Source: Escallonia rubra (lineage: Eukaryota; Streptophyta; Magnoliopsida; Escalloniales; Escalloniaceae). From it: a stretch of 64,000 nucleotides of DNA. The stretch spans positions 1,364,001 through 1,428,000 of the forward strand of contig JAVXUO010000922.1 of assembly GCA_033065855.1 (NCBI GenBank), written 5' to 3'. Under the pieces are notes generated by a model. The model worked only from the letters and a program-made list of their open reading frames with translations, was not told where the DNA came from and ran no database searches. Below, piece after piece: positions 22,301 to 32,660 of the stretch. The position numbers and the translations under genes were made by a program. Position 1 is the stretch's first letter, and the number at the start of each line of letters is the position of its first letter.

Positions 22301-22952
22301 GAACTAAAGAAGGAAAGGGAAAGACAAATCTATGGAGTTGGGTTTTCTTTTTCCTTTTTTCTTTACCCTTTCATGCAACTAAGTATCAATTGAAGAACCT
22401 GAACTGACTAGGGTCAACCAAAGGACAATTCATCGATCAAAACTAAAAGATTTGCATGGTGTGCATCCTTAGCCACTATTGGAAATGTCAATACATGTCA
22501 GCGGACGGCTTTCATCATCTATTCAGCACCAGAGGTTGGACACCTGGTACCTGAGCTCCAGCTGCTTCCCAAGTGGTGCGAGCAGGATGAGCCATTTGCA
22601 AAGAGCCTATTGCCTACACATGCGCGCCTCCTTATTTAGACCGGGTTGGTTGCTTTAGTCTTCTTTCTCGGCTACCCTTTTAGAACAGTTAATGGTCTGG
22701 TCTCATCGAGTTATAAATGTTTTTGCCTCCGGCACTCTTCTTTATACACCGACCTTCAGCTAAGCCCATGGAATGTCAAAGAAGCAAGAATATCATCTTG
22801 ACACGCCAGAAATTTGCTATGTGATTTTTGCAACTTTTTCTGCTTTGAAGCTTGGGAGATACTAAGAAAAGGAAAAAATGAAAGCGAAAATAACGGATTT
22901 CCAATGTGTTTGGTTGCTTAAAATAATCTTGTAATACCTTCGTATTATGTGG
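19344..22952. other. Intergenic DNA, no gene recognised
   Basis: About 3.6 kb of AT-rich sequence. Short open frames occur (for example 20500-20730, 21376-21561, 21732-22052 on the minus strand) but none shows a domain, a biased composition typical of coding or a paralogue in this window. Homopolymer runs of A (about 21129-21141) and T (21979-21991) are present. Confidence 0.45.
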
Positions 22953-23334
22953 TGCAATTTTAGGGATAATTGCACAAATTACCCTTGTGGTTTGGGGTCG
23001 TTGCAAAAAAACACTTGTAGTTAGAAAAGTTGCAAAAGAACACATGTGGTCGGAAAAGTGTTACATTCGACGGTTTCTGTAACGATTTAAAAAAATTGTC
23101 TAAAATACCTTTGTTTCAGTGCAGAGGGGCGACACTACCAGCCTAGCCAGACCCGTTGCACCTCCAGCCTTGCCCTTCATCGTCGGGGCCTTCTCTCTGG
23201 TCACAACTGCCCAGCCATGCCCATCGCCGCCACAAGTCCAAGCCTCTGTCTCCAATCCCACGGCTGAAACACCTTTGTCTCCATTTTTTCTGAGTTTTAC
23301 CCTGGTAATGTGATTGGATTTACCCAAATTGCAC

Positions 23335-23391
23335 TATCTCAAATCTAGGGTTTCAATCGCAATGTGCGATTGAAACCCTAGATTTGAGATA
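23335..23391. repeat. Perfect 27-bp-stem hairpin inside MULE 3
   Basis: Arms 23335-23361 and 23365-23391 are perfectly complementary around a 3-base loop (ATG). The arm contains AATCTAGGGTTTCAATCGCA. It lies between the TIR-proximal part and the captured kinase fragment. A perfect stem inside a diverged element suggests recent formation or gene-conversion upkeep. Confidence 0.9.
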
Positions 23392-23607
23392 ATGCGATTA
23401 GGGTTGCGATTGGGTGGGGCTAATGCCTTGTTACGAAGTGGTCCTGTGTCCGAAAGAAGGGCGACAGCAGGATTGGGCGGTGTCCCTTGTCTCGTCGTGG
23501 CAGCAGGTGGGATTGTGTGGTTATGGCGGCGACGGTATTGGCAGCAGGTGGGACTGTGTGGTTATGGCGGCCGCAGCAAGCGACGGCGGGATTAGGTGCA
23601 GCATGCG

Positions 23608-23871
23608 GTGAACGAGAGCCAGCTCACAGTCGTCGCAATAGCCGATCAGAGAGACCACGTACCGGTGGCGGGACCGCGACAGGACCCCAATCTCCGACCT
23701 AAATGCCTTGAGTCCCCAACCGGACACGGAGTTCCACCGCTTTACGGCGACGGTTGTCTCGTCTCTGAGGGTTCCTCTGTACACCGTGGCGGATGCGCCT
23801 CGACCTACGAGCAGTACGTCGTCGAAATTTTTGGTGGCTGATTTGATCTCGGAGAGCGAGAATCGACGGCA
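23608..23871 (-). pseudogene. Captured CrRLK1L-type receptor kinase fragment (88 codons)
   Basis: The minus strand reads, without a stop, CRRFSLSEIKSATKNFDD, then a glycine-loop segment LLVGRGASATVYRGTL, TTVAVKRWNSVSG (with the subdomain II lysine), FRSEIGVLSRSRHR (subdomain III glutamate) and VSLIGYCDDCELALVH. This is the N-lobe of a plant receptor-like kinase and most resembles the Catharanthus-type CrRLK1L group (FERONIA/HERK relatives). The glycine loop is damaged (GRGASATVY instead of GxGxFGxVY), an in-frame stop precedes the first Cys, and the C-lobe is missing, so it cannot be an active kinase. It is a piece of one host exon carried by MULE 3. Confidence 0.85.
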
Positions 23872-24238
23872 GATTTAGTCCGGCGACCATTCGAACGGCG
23901 GTCTATTCTTCCGACATGGGTGGTGGAGGTGGATGCGGCCGGATCGGTAAGTGCGGCGACTAGGGTTTGGCTTGGTTGCATTAGGAAAGAAATTTGGGAG
24001 AGAGAAATTTGGAAGGAGGAAGACAGGAAGGGCATTTTTGTCATTTGTTAAATTAATTTCTACCAAACGCACTTTTCAGGAGCGTGAACATCACATGCCG
24101 TTAGTTTGAACGATTTTTTTTACGGTTGCAAGACTTTTACAATCTCCGGTATCTTTTTGCAATTTTTATAACGACAGGGATTTTTTTGCAATTAGCCCAA
24201 ACCACAGGGGTATTTTACACAATTTTCCTGCAATTTTA

Positions 24239-24578
24239 TTCTCCCAAGATATATATTGAAAAGCACAAGTTTTGCACAAGATTTGGACTAACCAATATGA
24301 GTAGATCAGTTAAGATAATTTCAAAACAAAGTAGAGCCTCTCAAAAATACGGATGACATCTTCATTCGTTAGGTAAGCAGATACCTCACGTGATGACTAC
24401 TAGCTACCAGCCCAAAAAATAACCTCAACAATGAGGCTAACGGTTGTCATCCAGGTGGTTAAACGAGATCCCATCCAACCATTCCTGAGATACCATTCAG
24501 TCGCTTGGTGCCTATTTTGCACTTATGTACAATATATAAAAAAGCAAAATCGGCATGCTGACTCTGCAAACCGGATTA
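24239..24578. other. Short non-coding spacer
   Basis: No gene or repeat structure is recognised between MULE 3 and the next fold-back element. Confidence 0.4.
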
Positions 24579-24793
24579 GGATCCCCTGCTGTAACCCATG
24601 GTTACAGCAGGGGTGCTGTGATCCCAAATGAGAGAGGGGGAAGAGAGAGAGAGAGAGGGAAGAGAGAGAGGGGGGTGTAAACCATGGTTACTCTCTCTCT
24701 TCCCTCTCTCTATATCTCTTCCCCGGCCCCTCTCTCATTTGGGATCACAGCACCCCTGCTGTAACCATGGGTTAGAGCAGGAGATCATGATCC
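24579..24793. mobile_element. Fold-back MITE (~215 bp)
   Basis: The two halves are inverted copies: left GGATCCCCTGCTGTAACCC through GGGTGCTGTGATCCC and CAAATGAGAGAGG, then a GA-rich stretch; the right half repeats these in reverse, ending AGATCATGATCC. Each arm also contains its own small palindrome around CCATGG (CTGCTGTAACCCATGGTTACAGCAG in the left arm is discontinuously self-complementary). The target duplication is unclear. It has no coding capacity. Confidence 0.75.
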
Positions 24794-26400
24794 TTGCGAA
24801 CCAGTGGTTAAATTTTTACGTTTAGATCTTTCTTTATTACTTGCCTTCTTCTCGTGCATATGGACGGAGCTAGTGTACTAGTTATTGGTGCGACCAACTG
24901 CGACCAACTCTACCAGTGAAGTTTTTATATCCCCTCGTTGGTTCAAACCTACTTAAACACCACCACAGTCACTAGCTTCTTAGTACAGTATAGCTTCGCT
25001 CCCTTGTTTAAGCACGAAATAATGGGCAAAGATTTTCTAGTGGCTGAGTTGCAAATTTTGTAACGCTAAGAAGAGGATATTGGAGTGCTGTGCAACATGA
25101 CATTGAGATGGGCTCTCCTTTCTCTTCTTATGCTCTTTTCATTTGAATGGTTAGAAAAATTTAAGGCAAACATGAACAACTCACTAATTAAGCTACTACA
25201 TAAGGTTAACTAATAGCTCATATTATTAGCATAGAACATTTATTATCCGTAGGAAGTAAAATTGCATCATTTATCATCACTCATATACCACTATGCTATA
25301 CTGCTTTTATACATGAACAAAGTTTGGCTTCTACCCGGGTTGTAAGAATCTTCCTCTAACCCCGTATATAGTGACAATTAATAGTCGCTAAATGTTTATA
25401 ATGGCTTTTCGTCTAACAAATAGGAAAAAAGACCTTAACCACATGTATTCTATAACCACGGCAGATTATTAGCCCTGGGCTAAGATAGAAAAATATATTG
25501 TGGAAGCCATTAACGCTTGTCTCATGAAGCATATGGCCTGGCATTCTTTAATTGATTCATCACCTTAAACATTAAAGCTTGTCCATGAAGCACTTGGTAG
25601 GGAAATTGAGATAAAATGAGGCAACAGGACCTATCAAATAAAGCGGATCGATATGTATTGATTCCTTTTTAGTTCACTAAAACTTGTTATGTGAAACATG
25701 TTCAGCAACATGAAAAGAAAACTTTAGTGTAAAAGTAAGCAAATAATTCTATCAATTATTGATAAGCATGTAGTAAAAGATATAATATAGTTAGAAAGAA
25801 AAAAACTGAAAACATTTGATATCGCACTCCCGGTAAAACGTTAGATAAGGAGCGGCACAAAGCCAGACCTTATTGTATAAGCAAGAGCCGTACAAGGCCG
25901 TCCTTTCTTTGTTTGTCTTTCATAAGAGATCGACTAGTGCTTGGATGCATTAACATAAGAAAAAGATCAGGAATAACAAAAATTAAATTGAAAATAATGA
26001 TCAGTTCTTCTCAAATAATCTCTTTATAGGGATGGAAGGAGTGGATTACTAAACCTAATATATGTTAAGAAAAACCCTACAGGCAGTTGAAACTAATGAT
26101 ATAGAATTTAAACAGAAAAACAGAAGTAGTTACGAGTTGTGTGTCATTAAGGAAAAGGTGAGGTCACAGAAGAAAGAAGAAGACAAGCAGGGTGATAAAT
26201 TAGTGTGCAATGGTTGGAGAACCGCCACTGGCTACGTGCCTGCAACTGCAGAGTCCATTTAGGCCAACTCTCCGTGTTATCTTCATCTCATCTTCATGGC
26301 AATAAATATAGATAAGTATTTTCTTGGGTTTTGTTTTTTTCTTATCTAAACGGCCATCACTTTTCCAGTCATCACAAGGGGTGTGATCCCCTTCACAAGT
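24794..26400. other. Upstream region of isocitrate lyase with a MITE half
   Basis: AT-rich DNA without genes. At 25324-25416 is a half-copy of the MITE found complete at 36051-36280 (TTGGCT(T/C)CTACCC..GGTTGTA, CAATTAATAGT, GGCTTTTC). The remainder up to the isocitrate lyase promoter shows no repeat structure. Confidence 0.6.
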
Positions 26401-26402
26401 GT

Positions 26403-26408
26403 TATAAA
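26403..26408 (+). promoter_or_regulatory. TATA box of the isocitrate lyase gene
   Basis: TATAAA in GTTATAAATTGG lies 93-98 bp upstream of the isocitrate lyase ATG (26501), a normal distance allowing a 5' leader of about 60 nt. The start context is GCCATGGC, favourable for plants. Confidence 0.6.
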
Positions 26409-26500
26409 TTGGGGTACTTGGCCGAGCCATTACATGAACTTCTCATAGCTGTAGTTGAATAGGAAAAGCTTATTTACATACCAAAAATAGAGTTCTAGCC

Positions 26501-29500
26501 ATGGCTGCATCTTTCTCAGTACCTTCAATGGTATGATATCAACAACCTTATATCTTCTCCTACTGGGTTTCAGCATTCTTTTTTTAGTATTTTTCTTAGG
26601 CCATGTTTCAAGGGTCATGCATGTTCATGAATTTGGTTTGCCATATATAAGCACTTATCCTTAGATTTTGCTTTCGTGAAGGATATATAATTGAACTGTT
26701 CAATTATTAAATAAGTAGAACGAATCCACTCTGTATTGCAATGTCAATCATGTCAATGGTTCCAGAGATTTTTGAGGAGTTGAGCTCCTAAAATAAGATG
26801 CATGAAACTGTAGTGAACTGCTTTTGTTACAAGTTTAATGAGTTGAGCTGTATATTATGCATGCATGATCATTTTCGTCATTTGAAATATGATATACAAA
26901 CTGATCTTTTGATCCATTTTATGGTAGTAACATGATCTCATGAAGTGTTCTTTTCATCTCTCTCTCTCTCTCTCTCTCCTTCCCCTATCCCCCCCCCCCC
27001 CCCCCCCGCGAGTTAGTTTTATGGGACTTTGCAATTGATGTTTCCAAGGTGCAAACCTCATTTCTTTTTGAAGAGCTAGATGTTTTAGGCCCAAAGAGGA
27101 TAAAAGAAATTTTGCTAGGAACCACACTTCCGTTTCCCTCTTGCCTTGTTGCACACCTGAAATCTTAGGTAGATCTGGTCAATCAAATCTGTGAATCTGT
27201 AAATTCTGTTCTGAGTTTACGTTTAGTATAGTTTATTGATTTGTTAGGAAGTTTAAAGTTGGGTACATCTAACAATTCCTTACCCATTTCACAAACCCGC
27301 CGCCGGACCTCCCTTAAAGATCCCTTTTCGGATCTACTTGATCAGGAAAAAAAAATGTCATACGCGATATGACATTACCAAGTATTAATTCATGTGTGGG
27401 TAGCAGTGTGATTTAGCATTTTCATTACTTTGTACTTCCTTTCCCCAAGCATATCATGCCTCCTTTGAGGAACGCGTGATGCCATCTCCTTCCAATTTCC
27501 CGAAGGAAATTAAATTAGTTACAAGCTAGGGACAGGCACCTCCAATTTCCCTCTTAGACATTGTAGTTGTCAATCACCATGGTGTGATGTCTATCCCAAA
27601 ACCTAAGAAAGGCAAAAGCACAAACTTTGCCTAAGAAAGCACTCAGCCCCAGCTACAGAAACAAGAGAGACTCACTATTATCTAAGGCAACAGGCAAAGA
27701 CCAGTTACAGAACTTCGGAGGTAATTAACCTCGATGCCAAGGCTTTTGGCCTGACCAGACCTGTAGTTTTACCCAGAAGATTTGCTGATAAGTTGATTGT
27801 ACTATCATGAAAATTTTGAAAATGCAGAGTTGCTAATGAATAGTGATTTGATGTAAAAGTCTTGCTCAAGATTGCTTATCGTTTTGGAACTTCCATGACG
27901 AATTTGAAAACCTTTAATGACCAGATTATGGAAGAAGAAGGGAGGTTTGAAGCAGAAGTAGCAGAGGTGCAAGCATGGTGGAACTCTGAGAGGTTCAAGC
28001 TCACACACCGGCCATATTCAGCTAGAGATATCGTATCTCTACGAGGCAACCTCAAACAAAGCTATGGCTCAAATGAGCTCGCCAAGAAGCTATGGAGGAC
28101 TCTTAAAACACACCAAGCCAACGGCACATCCTCAAGAACTTTTGGCGCCCTAGACCCCGTTCAAGTCACCATGATGGCCAAGCACTTGGACACCATTTAC
28201 GTCTCCGGTTGGCAATGCTCGTCCACCCATACATCCACCAACGAGCCGGGACCAGACCTTGCGGACTACCCTTACGACACTGTCCCAAATAAGGTCGAAC
28301 ACCTCTATTTTGCGCAACAATACCATGATCGAAAGCAAAGAGAGGCACGAATGAGCATGACCCGAGAAGAAAGGGCTAAAACCCCTTACATTGATTACTT
28401 GAAACCCATTATTGCTGATGGTGATACGGGGTTCGGTGGTGCTACTGCTACTGTCAAGCTTTGCAAGCTCTTTGTCGAGCGTGGCGCTGCTGGTGTTCAT
28501 ATTGAGGATCAGTCTTCGGTGACCAAGAAATGTGGTCACATGGCTGGCAAAGTACTTGTTGCAGTTAGTGAGCACATTAACAGGCTTGTGGCTGCAAGGC
28601 TGCAATTTGATGTCATGGGGGTTGAGACGGTATTGGTTGCTCGTACGGATGCGGTAGCAGCCACTTTGATCCAATCCAATATTGACACTAGGGACCACCA
28701 GTTCATTTTAGGAGTCACCAACCCAAACCTCAAAGGTAAGGGCTTAGCCACTATTCTAGCAGAAGGAATGACTAATGGTAGAAATGGACCTGAGCTTCAA
28801 GCCATTGAGGACAACTGGTTGTCCATGGCAAAATTGAAGACATTTTCAGAATGTGTCACAGACGCGATCAAGGCAATGAACGTTGGAGAGGCTGATAAGA
28901 GGAGGAAATTGAATGAGTGGATGAACTATTCAAGTTATGAGAAGTGTCTCTCGAATGAGCAAGCCCGAGAGATTGCTGAGAGGTTGGGGATTACTAATTT
29001 GTTCTGGGATTGGGATTTGGCCAGAACTAGAGAAGGGTTTTATAGGTTTAAAGGGTCCGTTGATGCTGCCATTGTTCGCGGTTGGGCTTTTGCTAATCAT
29101 TGTGACCTTATTTGGATGGAAACCTCGAGCCCTGACTTGGTCGAGTGCACCAAGTTTGCACAAGGGGTGAAAACTCTGCAGCCTGAAACCATGCTGGCAT
29201 ACAATCTCTCTCCATCTTTCAACTGGGATGCATCAGGGATGAACGATGAGCAAATGAAGGATTTCATACCTAGGATAGCGAAGTTGGGTTACTGTTGGCA
29301 GTTCATTACCCTGGCTGGTTTCCACGCTGATGCGCTCATCGTGGACACATTTGCTAGAGACTTCGCTAAGAGGGGAATGCTGGCATATGTGGAGAAGATA
29401 CAGAGGGAGGAGAGGAGCAATGGAGTTGATACTCTGGCTCATCAAAAGTGGTCTGGTGCAAATTACTATGACAGGGTCCTTAGGACTGTCCAGGGAGGAA

Positions 29501-29744
29501 TCACTTCCACTGCTGCGATGGGAAAAGGCAGAATAACCAACCCCCCTCTCTCACTAAAAGAGATCTTTCTTTTTCAATCTTACATATTCTTAAATGCTAA
29601 GGAAGTAGAGTTGACATGAGTAACATATGTTTTGTTTGTGTACTTGCAGGAGTGACGGAGGACCAGTTTAGTGAGACATGGACTAGGCGAGGAACAACGG
29701 ATATGGGAGACGGAACTGTTGTTATTGCAAAATCAAGAATGTAG
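26501..29744 (+). CDS. ICL: Isocitrate lyase, glyoxysomal (three exons, 575 aa)
   Basis: The enzyme cleaves isocitrate to glyoxylate and succinate in the glyoxylate cycle, in peroxisomes/glyoxysomes, allowing growth on stored fat. Exons: 26501-26530 ([10 protein letters not shown]), 27925-29527, 29650-29744; 1,728 nt in total, 575 codons plus stop, the normal plant length. Seen in the product: [10 protein letters not shown], the active-site signature KKCGHMAGK with catalytic Cys at about residue 213, [24 protein letters not shown], and a C-terminal SRM, a type-1 peroxisomal signal. The tiny first exon followed by a long intron (1,394 bp) is set by the GT at 26531 and CAG at 27922-27924. The last intron (29528-29649) begins GC rather than GT. 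Reading through it would stop at 29617-29619 and lose SRM. The N-terminal ATG in intron 1 at 27862 is not the real start. Confidence 0.96.
29528..29649 (+). other. GC-AG intron (last intron of isocitrate lyase)
   Basis: The exon ends ATGGGAAAAG and the next exon starts GAGTGACGGAGG, restoring the conserved MGKGVTE. This join forces the intron to start GCAGAATAAC and end TTGCAG. No GT donor lies close enough to keep the reading frame. Confidence 0.85.
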
Positions 29745-29817
29745 AAGAGCCATTATCATATGGACGCTGAGAGCTTGAAACACTTTCTCTAGGTTCCATT
29801 TAATGGAATTGGAGTAC

Positions 29818-29823
29818 AATAAA
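29818..29823 (+). terminator. Poly(A) signal of isocitrate lyase
   Basis: AATAAA lies 74 bp after the stop codon in the sequence GTACAATAAATATG, a normal position for a plant 3' end. Confidence 0.5.
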
Positions 29824-29899
29824 TATGTTTAAATAACTCCTTAGGTCATTGGGTTACTTTGAGGCATATTTTTGGTCCAAAAGTTGCAGGATCATTTAT

Positions 29900-31622
29900 T
29901 AATGTTGTAGCTCTTTGAAGCCTTCATTGAAGAAGAGATTGTGTCTGGTTTTCGTATTATCTTTCGTTGATGTTCAATGCTATAAAGTGGCTTAAATTGT
30001 TTGATTTCTGCTTGGCAAGTGTACACACAAATTTGGTACTGCGAGACAAGAAATAATTGCACAAAAATTAATTTAATGATTTTAAAATTAAGGGTTACAT
30101 CACTCTATGATTTTGACAAAATAAATGTAAATCCTCTTATTCGATCTCCCGTTTGGTTACGATCCAATGATTGAAATAACTTGATCTTGAAACGTGAATT
30201 TTAACTTCTTTAATCTTTACGGTTGAAAGATCGTCGAAACGGCTATTGTTCGAGGGCTTGGAAGCGTTATCCCGAAGGAGGTGACAATTCTTGACCTGTG
30301 GAATCACCTAGGTTGAAGGCGAATCTTCTTTGATATTTAGGATCAAAGAGAGATTAATCCATCGTTGAGAATGTTCGATTGAAGAACGGCACTAAACTAA
30401 TGCATATTGTTTTTCAAGTGGAGCGTAATTCTCAAGATTGGTGTGCTTGTCACAGAGTTTCCGGTAGAGCGCTAACTTGTTTGCATGGACTCAGTGTGTC
30501 GAAGCGTTGCTTGATCGAGAGCTTCGAAGCTTTATCTCAAACAGGCACGGCTATCCTTGACTTGTGGAATCACCTAAGTTGAAGAGGAATTTCTCCTTCG
30601 ATGAAAGAGAAATCAATCTTCGTATCTTGGAAGTGCTCGATTGAGGAGCGGGACTAAATTAATGCGTGTTGTTCTTAAAATGAAGCACAACTTAGGAGAC
30701 GACAGAGTTTCGGCGGGTCCTTGTTTTTTATCACGAAGACCTGTTTATTCCTCTTCTCTTCCCCAAACCCTCTATTTATAGGTAAGATGGTAAGTTTAAA
30801 TTTGGAAAATCCGTGATTTGAGTTTTGACTTTGTAATTAAGGAGATTTTTGTCCCCTTAATAATCTGATCTTATCAATCAAATGGATATTTGTCTCCATT
30901 TAATTTAGGAATGATTTTAGCCAAATTTGATTTTTCTGATAGCAAGATCATGGGTCGGACCACATAATTTTATCTGGGCTGGTTATTCGAATTTAACTTT
31001 GATTCGAGCTTGTTCTTTTGTTTGGTTCCATGTCAACATCTTGTATTTCTCGCAGTGTTGAAATATTAACTAAGCACTAAATTATTTACCGTTGAGAAGT
31101 AAAATTTATTTGTAATAGCAAGTACACTTAGCTCAAATACCACTTTGTTAGATAAGTGAGCACACAAAACACATAAGGAACCGATGACACCAAACTTGGT
31201 TACAATTTGAGACACCAATAGCAGTTACTGAATTCCACACGGAATTCAGACTTGACTCTCACTTACTGTTCTCTCTCGCTCTCTCTTGGTTTGACCTATT
31301 TGCTCTTAATCTCAATGACTTAAATACCTCCGTATAATGCATATGCAGTTAGCTTTATTGCTATATCCATCAAATACATTCATAGTGAATAATAAGGTAG
31401 TATTTAGGAGTGTTTTATGTTCCACTGGATCAAAATTAAGTCATACTATCTTCACGTTCTACTCAATGTTAAACTTTTGAATTTTTTTCCAAAAGCTATA
31501 TCTATGTTGTTCGCATGTTATTATGTATTACAAACTCTTGTTGTGCAACTCATACCCAGTATAATTCTTAAAATAACTTACTCACGATTCGATAAAAGTC
31601 CAAAAGATAAATATAACATCAT
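29900..31622. other. Intergenic DNA with an imperfect tandem duplication
   Basis: No gene. Two diverged copies of a block lie at about 30230-30460 and 30500-30720, sharing TTGACTTGTGGAATCACCTA, TTCGATTGA(A/G)GA(A/G)CG(G/C)(C/G)AC, ACTAA(A/T)TTAATGC and ACAGAGTTTC. The spacing is about 270 bp. Similarity is moderate and its origin is unknown. Confidence 0.5.
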
Positions 31623-31630
31623 ATCAGACC

Positions 31631-32652
31631 CAGTGTTATTAAAAGCGCGCCTAGGCGCAAGGCGCACCCAGGCTCACATAGTGCGCCTCGCCTGGGCCTA
31701 GGCGCAGCGCGTTCAATAAGGCGCGCGCCTTGTGCGCCCAGGCCCCAAGGCGCAAGGCGCGGAGCGGCGGCGGAGGCGCTCACTAAGGTGCACAAAGTCT
31801 AGCCATTGGATCTGCCTGTGTGGTTTTATGTAAACCGTTGGATCTGCATCTGCCTTTGTGGTTTTATGTCCAAAATCCCTAAATCAAAATCCCAGCACCT
31901 GAATCTTAACTCAGTCTCACAACTCACGACTCTCAACCCTCGCCTGATCTCTTCCCTTGCTCTGGCCACCATCGCCCCTCTCGCTGCCTGTCGCCACCAT
32001 CGCCTCTCTCGCCGACGGCCGCCTATTGCTCCATTCGCCATCACCGTCGCGCCCTAGCACCTTCCCTGCTGCTCTGCTACTACTGCTTGGCTGTTCGAAT
32101 TGAAGCTGCTTCACTCCACGGTCCACCGTCCAACGTCCACCTCTCTCTCTCTCTCTGTGTGTGTAATTTGATGATTTTCCCACCCCTGACTGTGACAGTC
32201 CACCCGCCAGTAAACTCCAATTTTTTATGTACATTAACTTTAAATGCTACGCCTTGTTATATTTTTTTTCTCTAATATTGTTCTTGCAATTCCACAATCA
32301 TGCCATAAGCTGCTGCGTAATACATTTTACAGTGCTTTGCATGAGTGGATGAGTCGCATGACATATGGTGGTGTTATGTTCACTTAGTGATTTGTTACTT
32401 TTCAGTTGATTTAAGACATTTCTAATGTTGGAAGCTTGTTAAATATGATGTTATTGAATTTGAAACTTTTCCTAGTGATTGAAAGTTTATTAATTGTCAT
32501 TTCTAAAATTTTTTACATAATTTTCTTGTTTAATGCACTATTATTTATTTATTTATATTTATATTAATTTTGCGCCTTACTTCGAAAAGGCGCGCGCCTA
32601 GGCTTCAGGAACCTTTTGCGCCTTAGGTGCGCCTGCGCCTTTAATAATACTG
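31631..32652. mobile_element. hAT-like non-autonomous element with GGCGC-rich termini
   Basis: An 8-bp duplication ATCAGACC (31623-31630 and 32653-32660) flanks inverted ends CAGTGTTATTAAAAGCGCGCC and, on the complement of the right end, CAGTATTATTAAAGGCGCAGG. An 8-bp duplication with CAG... ends fits the hAT superfamily. Both subterminal regions are packed with AGGCGC/GCGCCT motifs. The interior is about 850 bp with CT-rich and GC-rich parts and no transposase; open frames at 31806-32057 and on the minus strand (31917-32234) show no domain. Confidence 0.88.
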
Positions 32653-32660
32653 ATCAGACC

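Larger units (their letters stand above)
22963..24228. mobile_element. MULE 3: Pack-MULE carrying a receptor-kinase fragment
   Basis: The left end GGGATAATTGCACAAATTACCC and the right end (complement GGAAAATTGTGTAAAATACCC) form diverged TIRs of roughly 130-160 bp that share TGTGGTTTGG and TTGCAAAAA words. A perfect 10-bp duplication TGCAATTTTA lies at 22953-22962 and 24229-24238 (MULEs make 9-11 bp). The 1,266-bp element encodes no transposase but contains a host kinase gene fragment at 23608-23871 and a GC-rich patch with repeated GGGA(T/C)TGTGTGGTTATGGCGG. It is more diverged than MULE 1 and MULE 2, hence older. Confidence 0.88.

Noticed and set aside
28150-28698. 182-codon open frame antisense to isocitrate lyase
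   Set aside because: Fully covered by the conserved exon 2 on the other strand; it is a shadow of that frame.
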